64,000 nucleotides of DNA, taken from NCBI RefSeq assembly GCF_002288925.2, contig NW_022098021.1:28846565-28910564 (forward strand), written 5' to 3'. The position numbers and the translations under genes are program-made. Origin of the DNA: Delphinapterus leucas (taxonomy: Eukaryota; Chordata; Mammalia; Artiodactyla; Monodontidae). Below the pieces are notes generated by a model that had not been told where the DNA came from, did not search any database, and worked only from the letters and a program-made list of their open reading frames with translations. This document shows, piece by piece, positions 24,590-36,648 of the stretch. Within the stretch, counting starts at the first letter, position 1, and each line of letters starts with the position of its first letter.

Positions 24590-25655
24590 TAATATTGCAA
24601 AAACCAGATTTCTGGCATTGTTACCGAACCCATGTTAGGCTGCCTGCCACTCATAAACCAATAATTTGAGAGGCAAGTGTCAGTAGAAAGGAAAAGTGCT
24701 TTAATCAGAAAGCTAGAAATCTGATGAGGTGGTGGACTCATGTCGAGAGAGCAACTACAAAGATTCTGCTCAGCCATGACAGTTTTTAAAAGGAAAAACT
24801 GGTGCGGGGGTGAGAATCTTAGTGAATCATTGAGGCAGGAGTTTGGGTTCTGCATCATTCTCCACTGAGTGCAGACTGGCTGACTCTCTTCAGATGTTAT
24901 CTTGCCTACATGACCTGTCTGCAGGATTGCTAAGGGGGTGGTTAGGGGTACAGAGCTAGTCATTTTTTAACTGCTTAATTCTTCATTCTTATTTCTTTTT
25001 ATCTAGGAAAACAATCAACAGTTTAGACAAGGCATGGTGTGCATTCAGGAGAGCATAAGCCAGGAGTTAGTTTCAATTGATTAGTGATCTCATTCCTATA
25101 ATTAGGTTCTTTTAAACTTAGAGGGGAACAGAAATGGGAGAACAGAAAAGGGGCAAAAGAGCTTCTCAAGACCTACAGGACTCTTTTCCAAAAGCAGATG
25201 ACTTTGTGAAAGCAGAATCAAGATACAAAATCCAGTGGATTTGGATTAATCATATAGGAATGAATGAAACTCCTTAGGGAAATTGTCGGTGATCATTTAT
25301 TTTGAAATGTGGTTCCTTTTTCTGCTATAAAGTATAATTTTCATTATATTTTTTCCCAGAGGGTAGTTTTTCTTCAGTCTTTAAGTACTCAACTCCTTAC
25401 AAAGGTCTTTGGCAGAAGTTGTGGGGCAGCACCTGAAGGTCTAAGTTGGGGTGAGGTGTTGGTTCCTGACTACCTTGCTGTGAATGAACTCATATAGTAA
25501 TGTAGCATCACAAACAGCTTGGGAAGCACACAGGCATCAGTGATACTCATTTTGGAATATCCCAGATGGCTGTGGCCTCTACTATGTTTCAAATGATGAA
25601 CTTCTTAATGACCTTTCCTTGGACAGGCAGAGGTGCTTTTTCACATGGCTGTTGT
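24590..25655 (-). mobile_element. LTR-like segment (antisense), family not identified
   Basis: Mixed, GC-higher sequence unlike its surroundings. The left end looks like an LTR polyadenylation region in antisense (GTGCTTTAATCAGAAAGC), followed by a promoter-like body (AGTGCAGACTGGCTGACTC). The minus frame at 24589-24963 has no retroviral protein motif. I read this as a decayed LTR of an old endogenous retrovirus. The family and exact ends are uncertain. Confidence 0.35.
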
Positions 25656-25657
25656 TC

Positions 25658-25695
<38 letters not shown>

Positions 25696-25696
25696 T
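25656..25696. repeat. (CTTTT)n and T-rich tract
   Basis: Several TTTTC units, then a long uninterrupted T run. It could be the tail of a lost antisense retroelement, but no body follows. Confidence 0.85.
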
Positions 25697-25699
25697 GTC

Positions 25700-26944
25700 A
25701 TCTTGGAAGCAAAGACCCAAGAAAAGATAAGTTTTTAATACACTATTTTCTCATGAACATTTGGGGAAAAAAAATATTTGTTTTCTATATTTTACCTCAA
25801 TTTATCAGATAATAGAAACAGAAAACTGGAGTAAAATCTTCTTTTGATAGCATCCCATTTTAACAAATATCTCAGGATTCATGAAATGTGGCTGTGGGAA
25901 ATCTTAATGCAGATTATAAGATTAAAAAAAAAACATTTAGGGGCATAAAGAAATGACTCTATAGAATTAATTTACTGGCCTTATCTGCCAACACCTCAGA
26001 ATAGTGACCAATAATACACACAAAGCTTTCCCTCAGGCCCTTTATTTTCATGACAATATGGTTATTTACATATGTTTAAAGGACACATCCTCATTTTTAC
26101 CACTGTGCTCTATTGCTAGTGGAGCCCCAGACTTAGAGTTGGTAAAAATATAAATCACGGCTTTGTAAAGCCACAAGATAGAAGTTAACCTTGCATCCTT
26201 AATATCCGTTGACTTTATACTTACTGATAATACAAAGCATATTAATTAACACAACTTTTTGCATATATATAAATGAATTAGTCAGATACAATAAAATAGA
26301 CACAATATATTGCTTAAATTCACAGACTACTTTAAGTAGACACTGCTGAATTAGTGTAATATTATAAGTTTTTGTAGAATTATTGTTGGTAATTTTAATT
26401 GCACATGTATGATATTAATTGAATCTATGTCTAATTTTCACTACCCATTAAAATGGGGTGAAGAAAAGGTAAAGTCAGAAATATTTTAAATGATATTAGC
26501 AAAGAACACAACAAACCCACTTTATTTGTGATCAGGAATAATGCTTAGGTATTATTAAGATCACAGGTTTCATTGTTGAGGATAAACTAAATCTGGGTGG
26601 GAAAAAGGCAAATATATTAATGTGTGACCCTTTCATTATTCTTCAGCATTTTCTATTAAGTCCAGCAAAGGGTCATCTGATTCTCAAGAAATGTAACTTT
26701 TTTTTTCAATACTTACTATAGGGTATGGGTTTTAAACCATTGAGAGAGAGAAAGGTTAATTTAAGAAGGCTTAATATGTTTACTTTTTTTTCCTGTCTAA
26801 CATAGAAGATACCAAGACATTAGGTTTCTGTTGTCTGCTGCACATTATCCAGGTTTGTATCTAAATTAGCTTTGGAAGATTATTATCCATCTAGTCTTTC
26901 CCAATTTCTACACACTTTGAGAGGAAGGCATCCTTTGTGGCAGA
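25700..26944. other. AT-rich DNA, nothing recognised
   Basis: No gene or repeat family recognised. Confidence 0.5.
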
Positions 26945-27840
26945 TTCTTTTTTCCAGGGAGTTTTATATCACACAGATTGGAAGACAGAGATAGTGTCTT
27001 TTTCTGGAATAAAGTGAAAGGGATTGTTTATTAACAATTTTGAAAGGTAATGATGGTGTCTCCCTCTGTAGCAAAGAGCAGGCATGATTACTGCCCATTA
27101 TCAAAAGATTGGGGATCTCTATATCAAAATTCTCTGTCATGTAACCCACTGTGTGGATCTAAGACTGCCTTAAGGTGACCCTCAGCTTGGCTAAACTTTG
27201 GACAGTCTTCTTCCAGACTCTAGGCCCTAGATCTCCCTTTTCTTAGAGAATTTACTTTAGAAAACTCATTGTAAATTCTTTCTTTGCCCCATTGAAATGT
27301 AAATCTTCTAGTCTCTTTCCAGGTTTACAACCATCTTTCTCAAGGACCTAGGAGCCATCCTTTTGAAAATGGAATAATCAGAAAGATAGACCCCCCCTAT
27401 CTCCCCAGTCATTGTGGCAGGGTAGGAGGCTGATTTAGAAAACACCAATTAACAAACAGAGTTGGCCTCATCACATTGTCACCTCCCAGGTAATGTCCTG
27501 AAATGCTTTTCCACCAACTTACTACAGCACTTAAAAACTCTCATCCCTTTTCTTTCAGTGGAATAGAGTTCAATCTTTCTCCCTTATTGCAGTAGACTTG
27601 CTATTTTTCCCGACACCTTGTCTTGGGATTGAGCAAAGATGTTATTTTGGCTCCTCAGGAAGGATTGCAAAGAAGAAAACCTCTGGCTCCCATATGGAGA
27701 TTGTGCCTGGAATTCATTTTTTCTACCCCTTTTACAATAGTCTGAATAAAGTCTGCCTTGCCTGTTAAACCTACCTAGTGCTATTTTTCTTTGACACATC
27801 CAACTTTTATCATATTGCCTTGGGTTGGTAATGGAGCTCA
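26945..27840 (+). mobile_element. LTR-like segment, family not identified
   Basis: GC-higher, mixed sequence between AT-rich flanks. Its right part, 27585-27770, has a U5-like layout ending in CTGAATAAAGTCTGCCTTG, a typical LTR polyadenylation signal (AATAAA at about 27744). No retroviral coding region is attached. The minus frame at 27584-27841 lies in this element and is unlikely to be coding. Ends are approximate. Confidence 0.4.
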
Positions 27841-28510
27841 TAGAATTGTTTTTTAAAAATGCTTTATTCTGGTTCCTGATATTTCTGTGAGTAATTAACT
27901 GTCCTCTGTCTTTGACCAGAGAGTCTCATGTGTTCTATAAGTATCCATGAAACTGTAGCAAAGCTAAGTTGTTAGCTTGCAAGTAAGAAAAAATTATTAG
28001 ACTCTTCACAGTTCTTTAAGCTAGCAATCATATTTCAGCATTTCTCTCCACATTGACTATATAAGTCCTAGTTCCTCATATCCAATTTTAATAAGCTATG
28101 CCATCCTGCTAGTTCCCTCATTAATGAGTTGAATGTGACATTGACACATGCTCATTATCTATTTGTATGACAGTGAGGATTTTAACAATTTGAGAACTGT
28201 GCTCTTCTTATAGTGTTAATATGCCAATGTGCACCTATCATTTTCAATGACCTAGTTCACACAAGGGATATCTTAAAAAGGTGTATAGCTGTTTAGACAC
28301 CATAGGATATGGGAGGAATTCAGTTCCATAATTTTCTCAGCCTGTTCACTTGCAGGAGGCAAATTCAAATAAGATATTTCACTATGCCTCATCTGTCTGC
28401 AAGTAGTAATCTCCTACTGCTTTTATTAAACATTAAAATTCATAAAATTATTCCTTTTGTGCTAAGTGATGTACTTGATTTTTAGTTCTTAAGACATTTT
28501 ACTAAATGCC

Positions 28511-28511
<1 letters not shown>
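27841..28511. other. Unclassified DNA, no gene
   Basis: No gene or repeat family recognised. Confidence 0.5.

Positions 28512-28512
<1 letters not shown>

Positions 28513-28543
<31 letters not shown>
28513..28543. repeat. (TG)n microsatellite
   Basis: Uninterrupted TG run of about 30 bases; a probable polymorphic marker. Confidence 0.95.
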
Positions 28544-28544
<1 letters not shown>

Positions 28545-28559
28545 CCATGATGAGACAGC

Positions 28560-28690
28560 AACTAGTTTCTCAGTATCTACTATGCACTGAGCTACTCATT
28601 GAGGATATAGTAATAAACAAGAAAAGCCTATATTAACGGATTTATAAAATATATAGATGTTTTCATTTGGTAAGGAGTCAAAAAATATAT
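28560..28690 (-). mobile_element. L2 3'-end fragment (antisense)
   Basis: ATCTACTATGCACTGAGC, then TTGAGGATATAGTAATAAAC, matches the antisense order of the L2 3' end (CTACTATGTGCCAGG..., GGGGATACAGCAGTGAAC). Confidence 0.5.
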
Positions 28691-28834
28691 TTTAAAATGT
28701 AAATAATGATGGACAAAACAAAACTAATTTTTCCTTAATATAATCTAGCCATCTGGCAGAGATTCCAGGTGGTAAACACTGCCATAGAAAGGAGCATACT
28801 CAGAACAGAAACATAAATCTTTGTTTTGTTCAAA

Positions 28835-30440
28835 AGGCATAGATAAATAAATGATACCAATTCCACACAATCTCTTCCAAATAGAAATAGAGGAAATAAT
28901 TCCTAAATCACTCTATGAGGCCAGCCTTGCCCTACTATCAAAACCAAATAAAGATATTACAAGAAAGAAAAAGTACAAACCAATATCTCTCATGAACACA
29001 GATGAAAAAAAATAAACAAACAAAAATACAAACAGAAAAAAATAAATGCAATAAATGAAAAACCAAACACAAACAACAACAGAAAAAACATACCTCAACA
29101 AAATATTAGGAGAACTGATCTAACAATGTACAAACTTAAATTTATACCATAACAACATGGGATTTATTCCAGGTATTCAAGTCTGGTCACACATTGAAAA
29201 AATGATCAGTGTAATTGGCCTTATCAATGGGATAAAGAATAGAAATCATATGGTCACAAAAACATTTGACAAAATGCACCATCCAATTATAATAAAAATG
29301 TTCAGCAAATGATGAATACGGAAGAACATCTTCAACTTTGTGAAGAACATCTACAGAAATCTAACAGCTAACAAAGTTAATGGTGAGAGACTAGGGAAAA
29401 TGTTCCCATAAGATCCTGATGTACAGATGAACAACAAGCATATGAAAAGATGCTCAAACTTATTCACCATTGGGGAATTGTAACTTAAAGCAGCAATAAA
29501 ATGCCACTAAACACCCATTACAATGGTTAGATTAAAAAAAATACACAATACTAATTGTTGATGAGAATGTGGAGTGACAAGAATTTGCATTCATTACTGG
29601 TGGAAATATAAAATAATTCCAATTTGGAAGACAGTTTGGGAATTTTTTACAAAGTTAAACTTGTACTTACCATACAAGCCAGCATTCATACTCCTAGGTA
29701 TTTACACATCTGACTTGAAATCCTATACAGGAATGTTTACAGCAACTTAATTCATAATTCCAAAACTGAAATTAAACAAGATATCTACAATAGCTGAATA
29801 AACAAACTGGTACATACAAATTATATAATATTCAGTGATAAAATGAGTGAGCTATCAATTCAAAAAATATATGGAGGAATCTTAGAAGCATATTGCTAAG
29901 TGAAAAAAGCTAGCATGAAAAGTCTACATATTGTATGTGTCCAATTATATAATATTTTGGGCAAAGCAAAACTATAGAAACAGTAAAAAGACTGAAGGTT
30001 TCCAGGGGAATGGAAGGGAAGAGGAAAGAATAAGTGAAGCACAGGAGATTTCGGGTGGTAGAAATAGTCTTTATGATACTGTGATGGTGGATACATGATA
30101 TTATGTATTTTTCAAAATCAATAGGATTTACAGCAGAAAGAGCACCCTATTGTATGCCAGTTTTTTTTTAAATCATTTATGAGGGAGGGGAATCTCAGGA
30201 AGTAATGCAAACTATGTTGAGAGAATTTAACTGTATTGCAAATTCATGAAAACCACCACAACAAGGTCATTGTGGGGAAAGAGGTGGTCATCTAAGTAAT
30301 TTTGGAAATGAGTGGAGCCTATAAGACTGAAGGTAGAAGGAAACATACATATGCATTGTAAACTAGTTTATAAAGTTGCTTTCCCTAGGGGTGTGGGTAA
30401 CAATTCTGATAGTGCTATATATGTGTCAACTTTAATAATA
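28835..30440 (+). mobile_element. Old L1, long degraded ORF2 and 3' UTR
   Basis: Sense L1 order is clear: CAATCTCTTCCAAATAGAAA, CAATATCTCTCATGAACACA, GGGATTTATTCCAGG, then the late ORF2 blocks (ATGAAAAGATGCTCAAAC, AATGTGGAGTGACAAGAATT, GCTAAGTGAAAAAAGCTAG) and a 3' UTR with CAGGGGAATGGAAGGG. No frame is intact. The 29896-30096 minus frame is an antisense shadow. The boundary at the right, before the next LTR-like segment, is approximate. Confidence 0.85.
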
Positions 30441-30444
30441 CAAT

Positions 30445-30880
30445 AGCCAGTTATTTTACCAGCAAAAGAGGGTTTAGGCCAGAATAGCCAGAAGAATTGC
30501 AATTCAGGAAATGCAAGCTAAGGCAGACCACTGGCAAATACTGAGAACAAAGAAGGGGGATTTGCCTTTATAGGGAAAAGGGTAAGAGTTAGGCAGAGCG
30601 GTGACAACCAAGCAGTCTATTGGAGAAAACTGGGAGTCCAAAGTATGGAGGTTTCTGGTTGGTTGGGCTGTTACAGTCTCTGATTGGCTAGGCTCTCCTG
30701 GGGCTGGGAGAAGTAATTTTCTTCCTGCTGGATAGTAAAGTAGAGGCACCTTCCTGTTGGAGATATAGATGTATATCTCTTCCTATTTGGATCAATTTAT
30801 GATGATGACAGGGTATGAGAGCTCCCCTTACAGGTCTGTCCTAAGTCCAGTTTTAGCTGAGGTTTCTTTAAATAATCCCA
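30445..30880 (-). mobile_element. LTR-like segment (antisense), family not identified
   Basis: Begins TTTTACCAGCAAAAGAGGG and continues with GGTTGGTTGGGCTGTTACAG and CTCTGATTGGCTAGG. These are CCAAT-type promoter motifs (ATTGG in antisense) in an LTR-like setting. GC is higher than in the flanks. The minus frame at 30504-30749 has no recognisable domain. Probably a solo LTR or a fragment of an old endogenous retrovirus. Confidence 0.4.
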
Positions 30881-31340
30881 CACATGTATACTGGAATTAA
30901 ACAATTATATGGATACCAGATAGTAGGAATACCCTTTCTCACTTTGGGAGTGGAAACTTACAGATCCTCAAGGGAAGGAGGCTAAAATGATCCATTTTTT
31001 AAAAATGGATTAAATGTGAAAACATCAGTGAAACAAAGTTTTTCCTTAATTACAGATGATTATATACAGAAAAGTTACACATATTTGTTTATATACTGTT
31101 TAGTATATACCTATATGTATTTCTCTTTTTGTTAGATGAGGTTGCCTAAAATGAGCCATCAGTAGCAATGATCACACCTAGAATCTAGATGTTGATTTCT
31201 AATACCATTCTCCAATAAAAGGAACCAGAGTTCCTAAGAGAAATCACTGGTTCTATGACTGAGGCAAGGAATATACAAGATGAGTCTGGAACATCTTTCA
31301 GCGCTAGGAAGTTAAAAAAAGTACTAAAAGTAAAACAAGA
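30881..31340. other. AT-rich DNA, no gene
   Basis: No gene recognised. Possibly includes the start of the old L1 3' UTR that is clear from about 31.35 kb. Confidence 0.4.
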
Positions 31341-31344
31341 GAAC

Positions 31345-32226
31345 AAACATAAACCTATATTGATGGGAGTATGTCAAAAGGATAAATCAGCCAAATAAAA
31401 TATTTCCAACAGCCATGTACAGAACCATTTGAGAAATAAAATAAATAAAAGAGCATTGCATTATAACCCAAAGTATAAATTAAATATCCCCTCATAAAAT
31501 AAATGATTGAATAAATAACTGTGGAAGAAGAGACAAATCTCATGCAAAATAATTTCAAATATACTTTATGTAGTCTACCCTTAATGAGAGGTAACAAACA
31601 GCCCATTCATTAAGAGTGAGCTATTCGCAGGGACTTTCCAAACAGTACAGTATGCAAGGAAGGAATAAAAGGGAAAATTCCACTGAAAAATAGTACCTCA
31701 ACCAAGGAATCAAGGTTTACATCAACAGTAGTAAGTCATATTGATAGTATGTGTCCTACACATGTTATGATAAGAATGCACTTTCCACTAGGGTCTTCCT
31801 CCCAAAAATATACTAACCCAGACCAATATCAAGAAAGACACCAGACAAACTTTAATAGAGGGACACTCTACAAAATATATGACCAATACTCTTCAGAACT
31901 CTCAAACTCATCAAAAACAAGGGAAGTCTGAGAAACTCTCACAACCACGAGGGGCCTAAGGATACATAAAAGCTAAATGGAACATGGTATCCTGAATGGA
32001 ACTCTTTAGAAAAAAAAGCATTATGGAAAAACTGAGGAAATATGAATAGAGTTGCTATGAACTTTAATTAATGTAATATATACATATTGATCTATTAATA
32101 ATAAAAATGTACCATACTAATATAAGATGTCAATAATTGGGGAAACAATTGGGCATGAGAAAATTCTTGGTACTGTTTTCTATATTTATTTCCTGTAAAT
32201 CTAAAACATTTATAAAAAATAAAGTT
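31345..32226 (+). mobile_element. Old L1, long 3' UTR
   Basis: The sense order CTACAAAATATATGACCAATAC, GGGAAGTCTGAGAAACTCTC, ACATGGTATCCTGAATGG, AAAATGTACCATACTAATATAAGATG and a final CTGTAAATCTAAAACATTTATAAAAAATAAAG matches the long 3' UTR of old L1M elements. No coding part is left. The reading frames inside (31355-31606 minus, 31749-31931 plus) are chance. Confidence 0.7.
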
Positions 32227-32455
32227 TATCAAATTTTTAAGGTATATGCATCAGAAGGTAGCATGGTTCAAAGGAGTATAAGAAAAAGTTAATGAGGAAA
32301 TATGGATATGGAAAATTTATTTTAAGACTAAAAAAAGTTTCTTTTTTGCCTAGGGTGGGGGGCTAGATGGGTAGAATTGTGCATATGACCTTCTCTCTGT
32401 GTGTGGATCTGTTTGTGAGTGTGTCTGTGTGTGTGTGTGTGTGTGTGTGCCTGTG

Positions 32456-32498
<43 letters not shown>

Positions 32499-32980
32499 TG
32501 TATTTCTAAAAACTCTAAGTTATGAAACTGAAATTATAAGTCATGATAAAGGGAGCTGGCTAAATCTGATTATAGTAGAGTATTTGACTTTTTCCTTTAA
32601 ATTATCCTCATGTTCATAAATAAAATATTAATATTTTGCTGAGTTTACAAGTTTCCCCAGAAATTTTTTCTAGCTGTATTAAAGTTAGATATTTCATGCT
32701 TTATGTCTATTCAATTTGAAATTTTAAACCTCAATTGCTTTTCAAATCATATGTCTATATGTTTTATTCTAATATCATTATATATTTACAATTAGAATTA
32801 TTTTACATTTTAATTTTTTTCTCAAATTTTAGCTATATTCAAATTTTCAAAAGTATTTGTTACTAGTCAATATAAATTATGATCATTCTGTTCTTTAATT
32901 ATAACCATCACAAAAATACTGAAAAGAAAGGGATTACCATAGGGAAAAAATTATAAAAATAGTATATTAGCCAGTAAACC
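32226..32980. other. AT-rich DNA with a compound microsatellite
   Basis: No gene recognised. Contains the compound TG/GA tract listed separately. Confidence 0.5.
32395..32495. repeat. Compound (TG)n-(GA)n microsatellite
   Basis: TG repeats (clean from 32426 to 32449), a 10-base linker, then a pure GA run to 32495. The 66-codon frame 32419-32619 (CVCVCVCA, then ERERERER) is a direct translation of the two repeats and not a protein. Confidence 0.97.
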
Positions 32981-32984
32981 CAGC

Positions 32985-34420
32985 AATATATAAAAGGTAA
33001 TAGGTCATTAATATTAAAATTAAAACTTTATGTTACATTTTATGATATTATTAAATTTAACAAATAATTGTGAAAATAATTAATAAAAATGTCTAGGACT
33101 TCGTCACAGAAAACTACAAAACACCTTTAACATATATTAATAAAGACCTAAGAACGGTCAGAGCAATTGTGAAGATGAATAGAAGCTGGAATATCAGATA
33201 TCAGTATCTGCCATCAAACTATATTAATTAAAAGAATATGATATTGTTGTAAGTTTAGCCAAACTGACAAATTAATAGTAGACAGATTACAGAAACACAA
33301 TTGCTTATAAATGGCCACCTGATTAGGGCAAATGTAATACCATCAAAGAGACAATAATGCTCTTCCCATAATGGTAGCAATTCAGTTGTATATTTATATG
33401 AAAAAAAAATCTTAGCCCTTACTTTATACCATATACACAACAACAATTTCAGTTGACTTCCAGTTGAAAAGGAAAAACAAACAAACAAACCTCAGAATAC
33501 GTAGAACATCTTGATGACATTAGCACATACAATAATTTCTTGAATAGGACCGAAAAATGTACTACCCATAAAACAATAAAAACTATAAATTGAACCATAT
33601 TAAAATTAAGAACTTCAGTTCACAAATGATACCAATAAAAAAGTGAAAAAGCTATTGACATAATGGAAAGACTTACCGGCAATACATATATCTGACAAAT
33701 GACTAATATCCACAGATATAAAGAACCTTTACTAATCAATAAGAAAATTGAGACAATAAAATAGAAACACTTTAAAAGTTGTGAATGTTTTCCAAAATTA
33801 CATCTCAAAATGATAATAGCACATCAAAAATGCTGAAAATGTTATAAATAAATGAAAAATGTAACCACAATGAGTAGCACTATAGATCCACCAGCATGTC
33901 TAAAACTAAAAGATGGAAATATGTGTGACAGGAATGTACAACAACCAGGGCTTTCATACACTGTTTGGTAGAAGAGCAAATTGTTATAGTCACTTTGAAA
34001 AATGTTTCTGGATTCATCTACCAAAATAAGACATAGATATACCCTATACTGAAACTGTTATGCTTCTAGATTTATATTCATATAATCACCAAAAGCTAGG
34101 TTCTAGAATCATTCAAATACGACAATTTATAATGGAAAATAACTTATGCCTACCAATAGTAGAATGGACAAATAATTAGTGGCATATTCACACCCTGGAA
34201 TAGTATAGAGCAACAGGAATCAGAGAATTAGCACAAAGATGAATGAATTTCACAAGGTTAATAGTGAACAAAAGAAGCCAGACATAAAAGAACATGCATT
34301 GTGTGATTCCACTTGTAGAAAATATTTTTGAAAATTCATGAAACCCTTCTATTCTGGTTACCCTTTTTGAGAGGAAATGGTGTTCTGCTTAGGAACATTA
34401 AGTGAATGTTAATGACTTGA
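32985..34420 (+). mobile_element. Old L1, degraded ORF2
   Basis: Ordered but very diverged sense L1 phrases: ACAGAAAACTACAAAACACC, ATGATATTGTTGTAAG, CTCAGAATACGTAGAAC, GACAAATGACTAATATCCACAG, AATGATAATAGCACATC, TTTGGTAGAAGAGCAAATTG, CACCCTGGAATAGTATAGAGC, AAGAAGCCAGACATAAAAGA. No frame is open over more than a few dozen codons. Older than the other L1s here, judged by divergence. Confidence 0.75.
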
Positions 34421-34430
34421 TATCATTTCT

Positions 34431-34480
34431 GTCTATCTGTCTATCTATCTATCTATCTATCCATCCATCTATCCATATAT
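34431..34480. repeat. (CTAT)n tetranucleotide microsatellite
   Basis: CTAT units changing to CCAT/CTAT at the right end. Confidence 0.95.
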
Positions 34481-35830
34481 TTGGATAAACCTCAGCAAGA
34501 AGTTAACACACTTCTTGTTATATAAATATAGGCTGTTACAACTATGTTCTAGCTGTGGTCATCCCCAAGTAATCCTCCTGGTTGGCCTAGCTCAGCACGG
34601 ATTAACAGACTAAAGGCAGCACCTGCTTTTTGTGTGGGAGAAATGAGCATGCACAGCTTTGCTATATCTTTACTTTTAATTTCTCATTGGCAGAGCCACC
34701 TGTAGTAAAGTAGGGAAAATTATATTTTAGATTGCAACCTCATTTCTCAGCCCAGTATTATCGAGCACAGTTACTTTAAGAATTTTCAATCAAATTTTTC
34801 AAAATGTTTGAAATAAATGTCAGATTTGTGTTCAACTTACTGACACAGTAATGATATTCATGAAATAATTAATCTGTAGTCATTTAAAATTATTTTACAT
34901 AATTGTGGTTATCATTTTAACTACACTTTTACCTTTGGTTTCATTTTTCCCCACAGAAAATGAGCCAGAACACTAATGTGAACTAGGAACTTCCATGAAT
35001 AGCCTGTATTAATATATTTTAATTTATAAACTGTTGCTTCATTTAAGTTTATGGGTATTGAAGCTGACAGAAAGATTAGCTTTTCTTTAAAAATATAGAA
35101 AATACTGACAAAAATCTGTCATCATCATGCTGAAGAAATCAACATACATGTTAATACTAGGAGAGAAAGTTTTGGTGAATATAATGTCATAAAGACAAAA
35201 GTCATAGAAATGTGACAGATATGTCATATCTAAAATTTTATATGTATTATTTAAAGTTTATAAAAGTTTTTGTTTACATTGAACATTTTTTAATTTTCAG
35301 TTTTCTGCCATTTTAAATAATCTAATAATAAGTTTTAATTTTAACAGGAAACTAGGAATCCTCTAGAAAATAATGATAAAAAACAGGAAATTTTAAGTTA
35401 TTAAATCGAGTTATAGCTTTAATATATGTATTACATACCACTCATATATTAAAATATTTGACTTTACAATCAAAGTAAGTCTTCAAATGATCCACCAAAT
35501 CATTAACCAAAGATGAATGGTTCTTCTAGCCAGGGACCAAGTCTTGTATTTATGTTTATGCCTTCTTGAGAATTGTAGTCAATGAAAAATATTTGTTTAT
35601 TAAAAACTTTTTAGAAATGAACTAATGACAGGGACAAACTACATGAGAGATTTCTGGTTAAAATATATAGCAAATGATAAACAAGTTAAATGAAAAAAAT
35701 AAAGAAAAACACAAAAAAAATAACTCTTCTGCTTTTTAATGCAAAGTGAAACACACCTCAATAAACCAAAATGCCTCACTTATATTTTTATTAAAGAAAG
35801 AAAAACAGAGGATTCTCAGCAGGGACAGAT
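34481..35830. other. AT-rich DNA, nothing recognised
   Basis: No gene or repeat family recognised. Confidence 0.5.
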
Positions 35831-35834
35831 TATT

Positions 35835-36420
35835 CCTGGTCCATTCCCTCAGTCCCACATCTAATCCATCGGCAAAGCCTGTCAAATTTTTCACATGTGC
35901 ACAGATTTCAATTTTATCATTGCCATAGTCCTAAATCAACCACCATCTTCTTTTAATTAGAGTGCTGCAAGAGACTACTAAATTTCATCCATGGTTCACA
36001 TCACTTCATACATGGCAGGGCACATATCAGGTTCAATAAATTATAGAACATAAATCATGTTATCTCTCTTCTTCCTGTTTAAAACTCACCAGTGACTTCA
36101 CAACACATTTCAAATATATTCAAATATCTTACTATAGGCTTCAAGGCCCAGTGTTATCTGGCCCTTGATAATCTGTCCATTTTTATATTGTTTATGCTTT
36201 GCTTTTTGCATGACTCCCTATGAATATTGGATTTCTCTTATTCACTTTAGCTTAAGAAAATTGTTCCCACTCTTCCTTCAACTTAACTGTCATTCTTCAA
36301 AAAGGTATTTTTGACCCTGACAAAGATATGTAAATTCTTACTCCTATTTTCTATCAGAAGCCTGCCATTTTCCTCAGTAATAGATATCATTTGATACATA
36401 ACTGCAGAATTTAATATATA
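35835..36420 (+). mobile_element. LINE L2 fragment
   Basis: Sense L2 blocks in order: CCCACATCTAATCCATCGGC with AAAGCCTGTC, AACCACCATCTTC, AAAACTCACCAGTGACTTCA, TTCAAGGCCCAGTGTTATCTGG, then a downstream pyrimidine-rich part. No frame is open. The block around 36000-36050 does not fit the L2 order and may be an insertion. Confidence 0.65.
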
Positions 36421-36648
36421 ATATTCCATGAAAATAATAGAAAATAATAAAACATTGTGTAATAAACCCTACACTTGATACAACAAAACTTTGTCAAACT
36501 TGCAACTTTTGCCATAATTGCTTTAGCTATTTTCCTTTTTAAATGTTTTATTGTAATCTACTACACATAGAAAAGAAATTTCAACAAAACCATATCATTA
36601 TTATTATGGTTATTGTTAGACTGTGGACACATTAAAATGTGTAAACTT

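Noticed and set aside
32419..32619. 66-codon plus frame with Cys/Val and Glu/Arg repeats
   Set aside because: Direct translation of the compound microsatellite.
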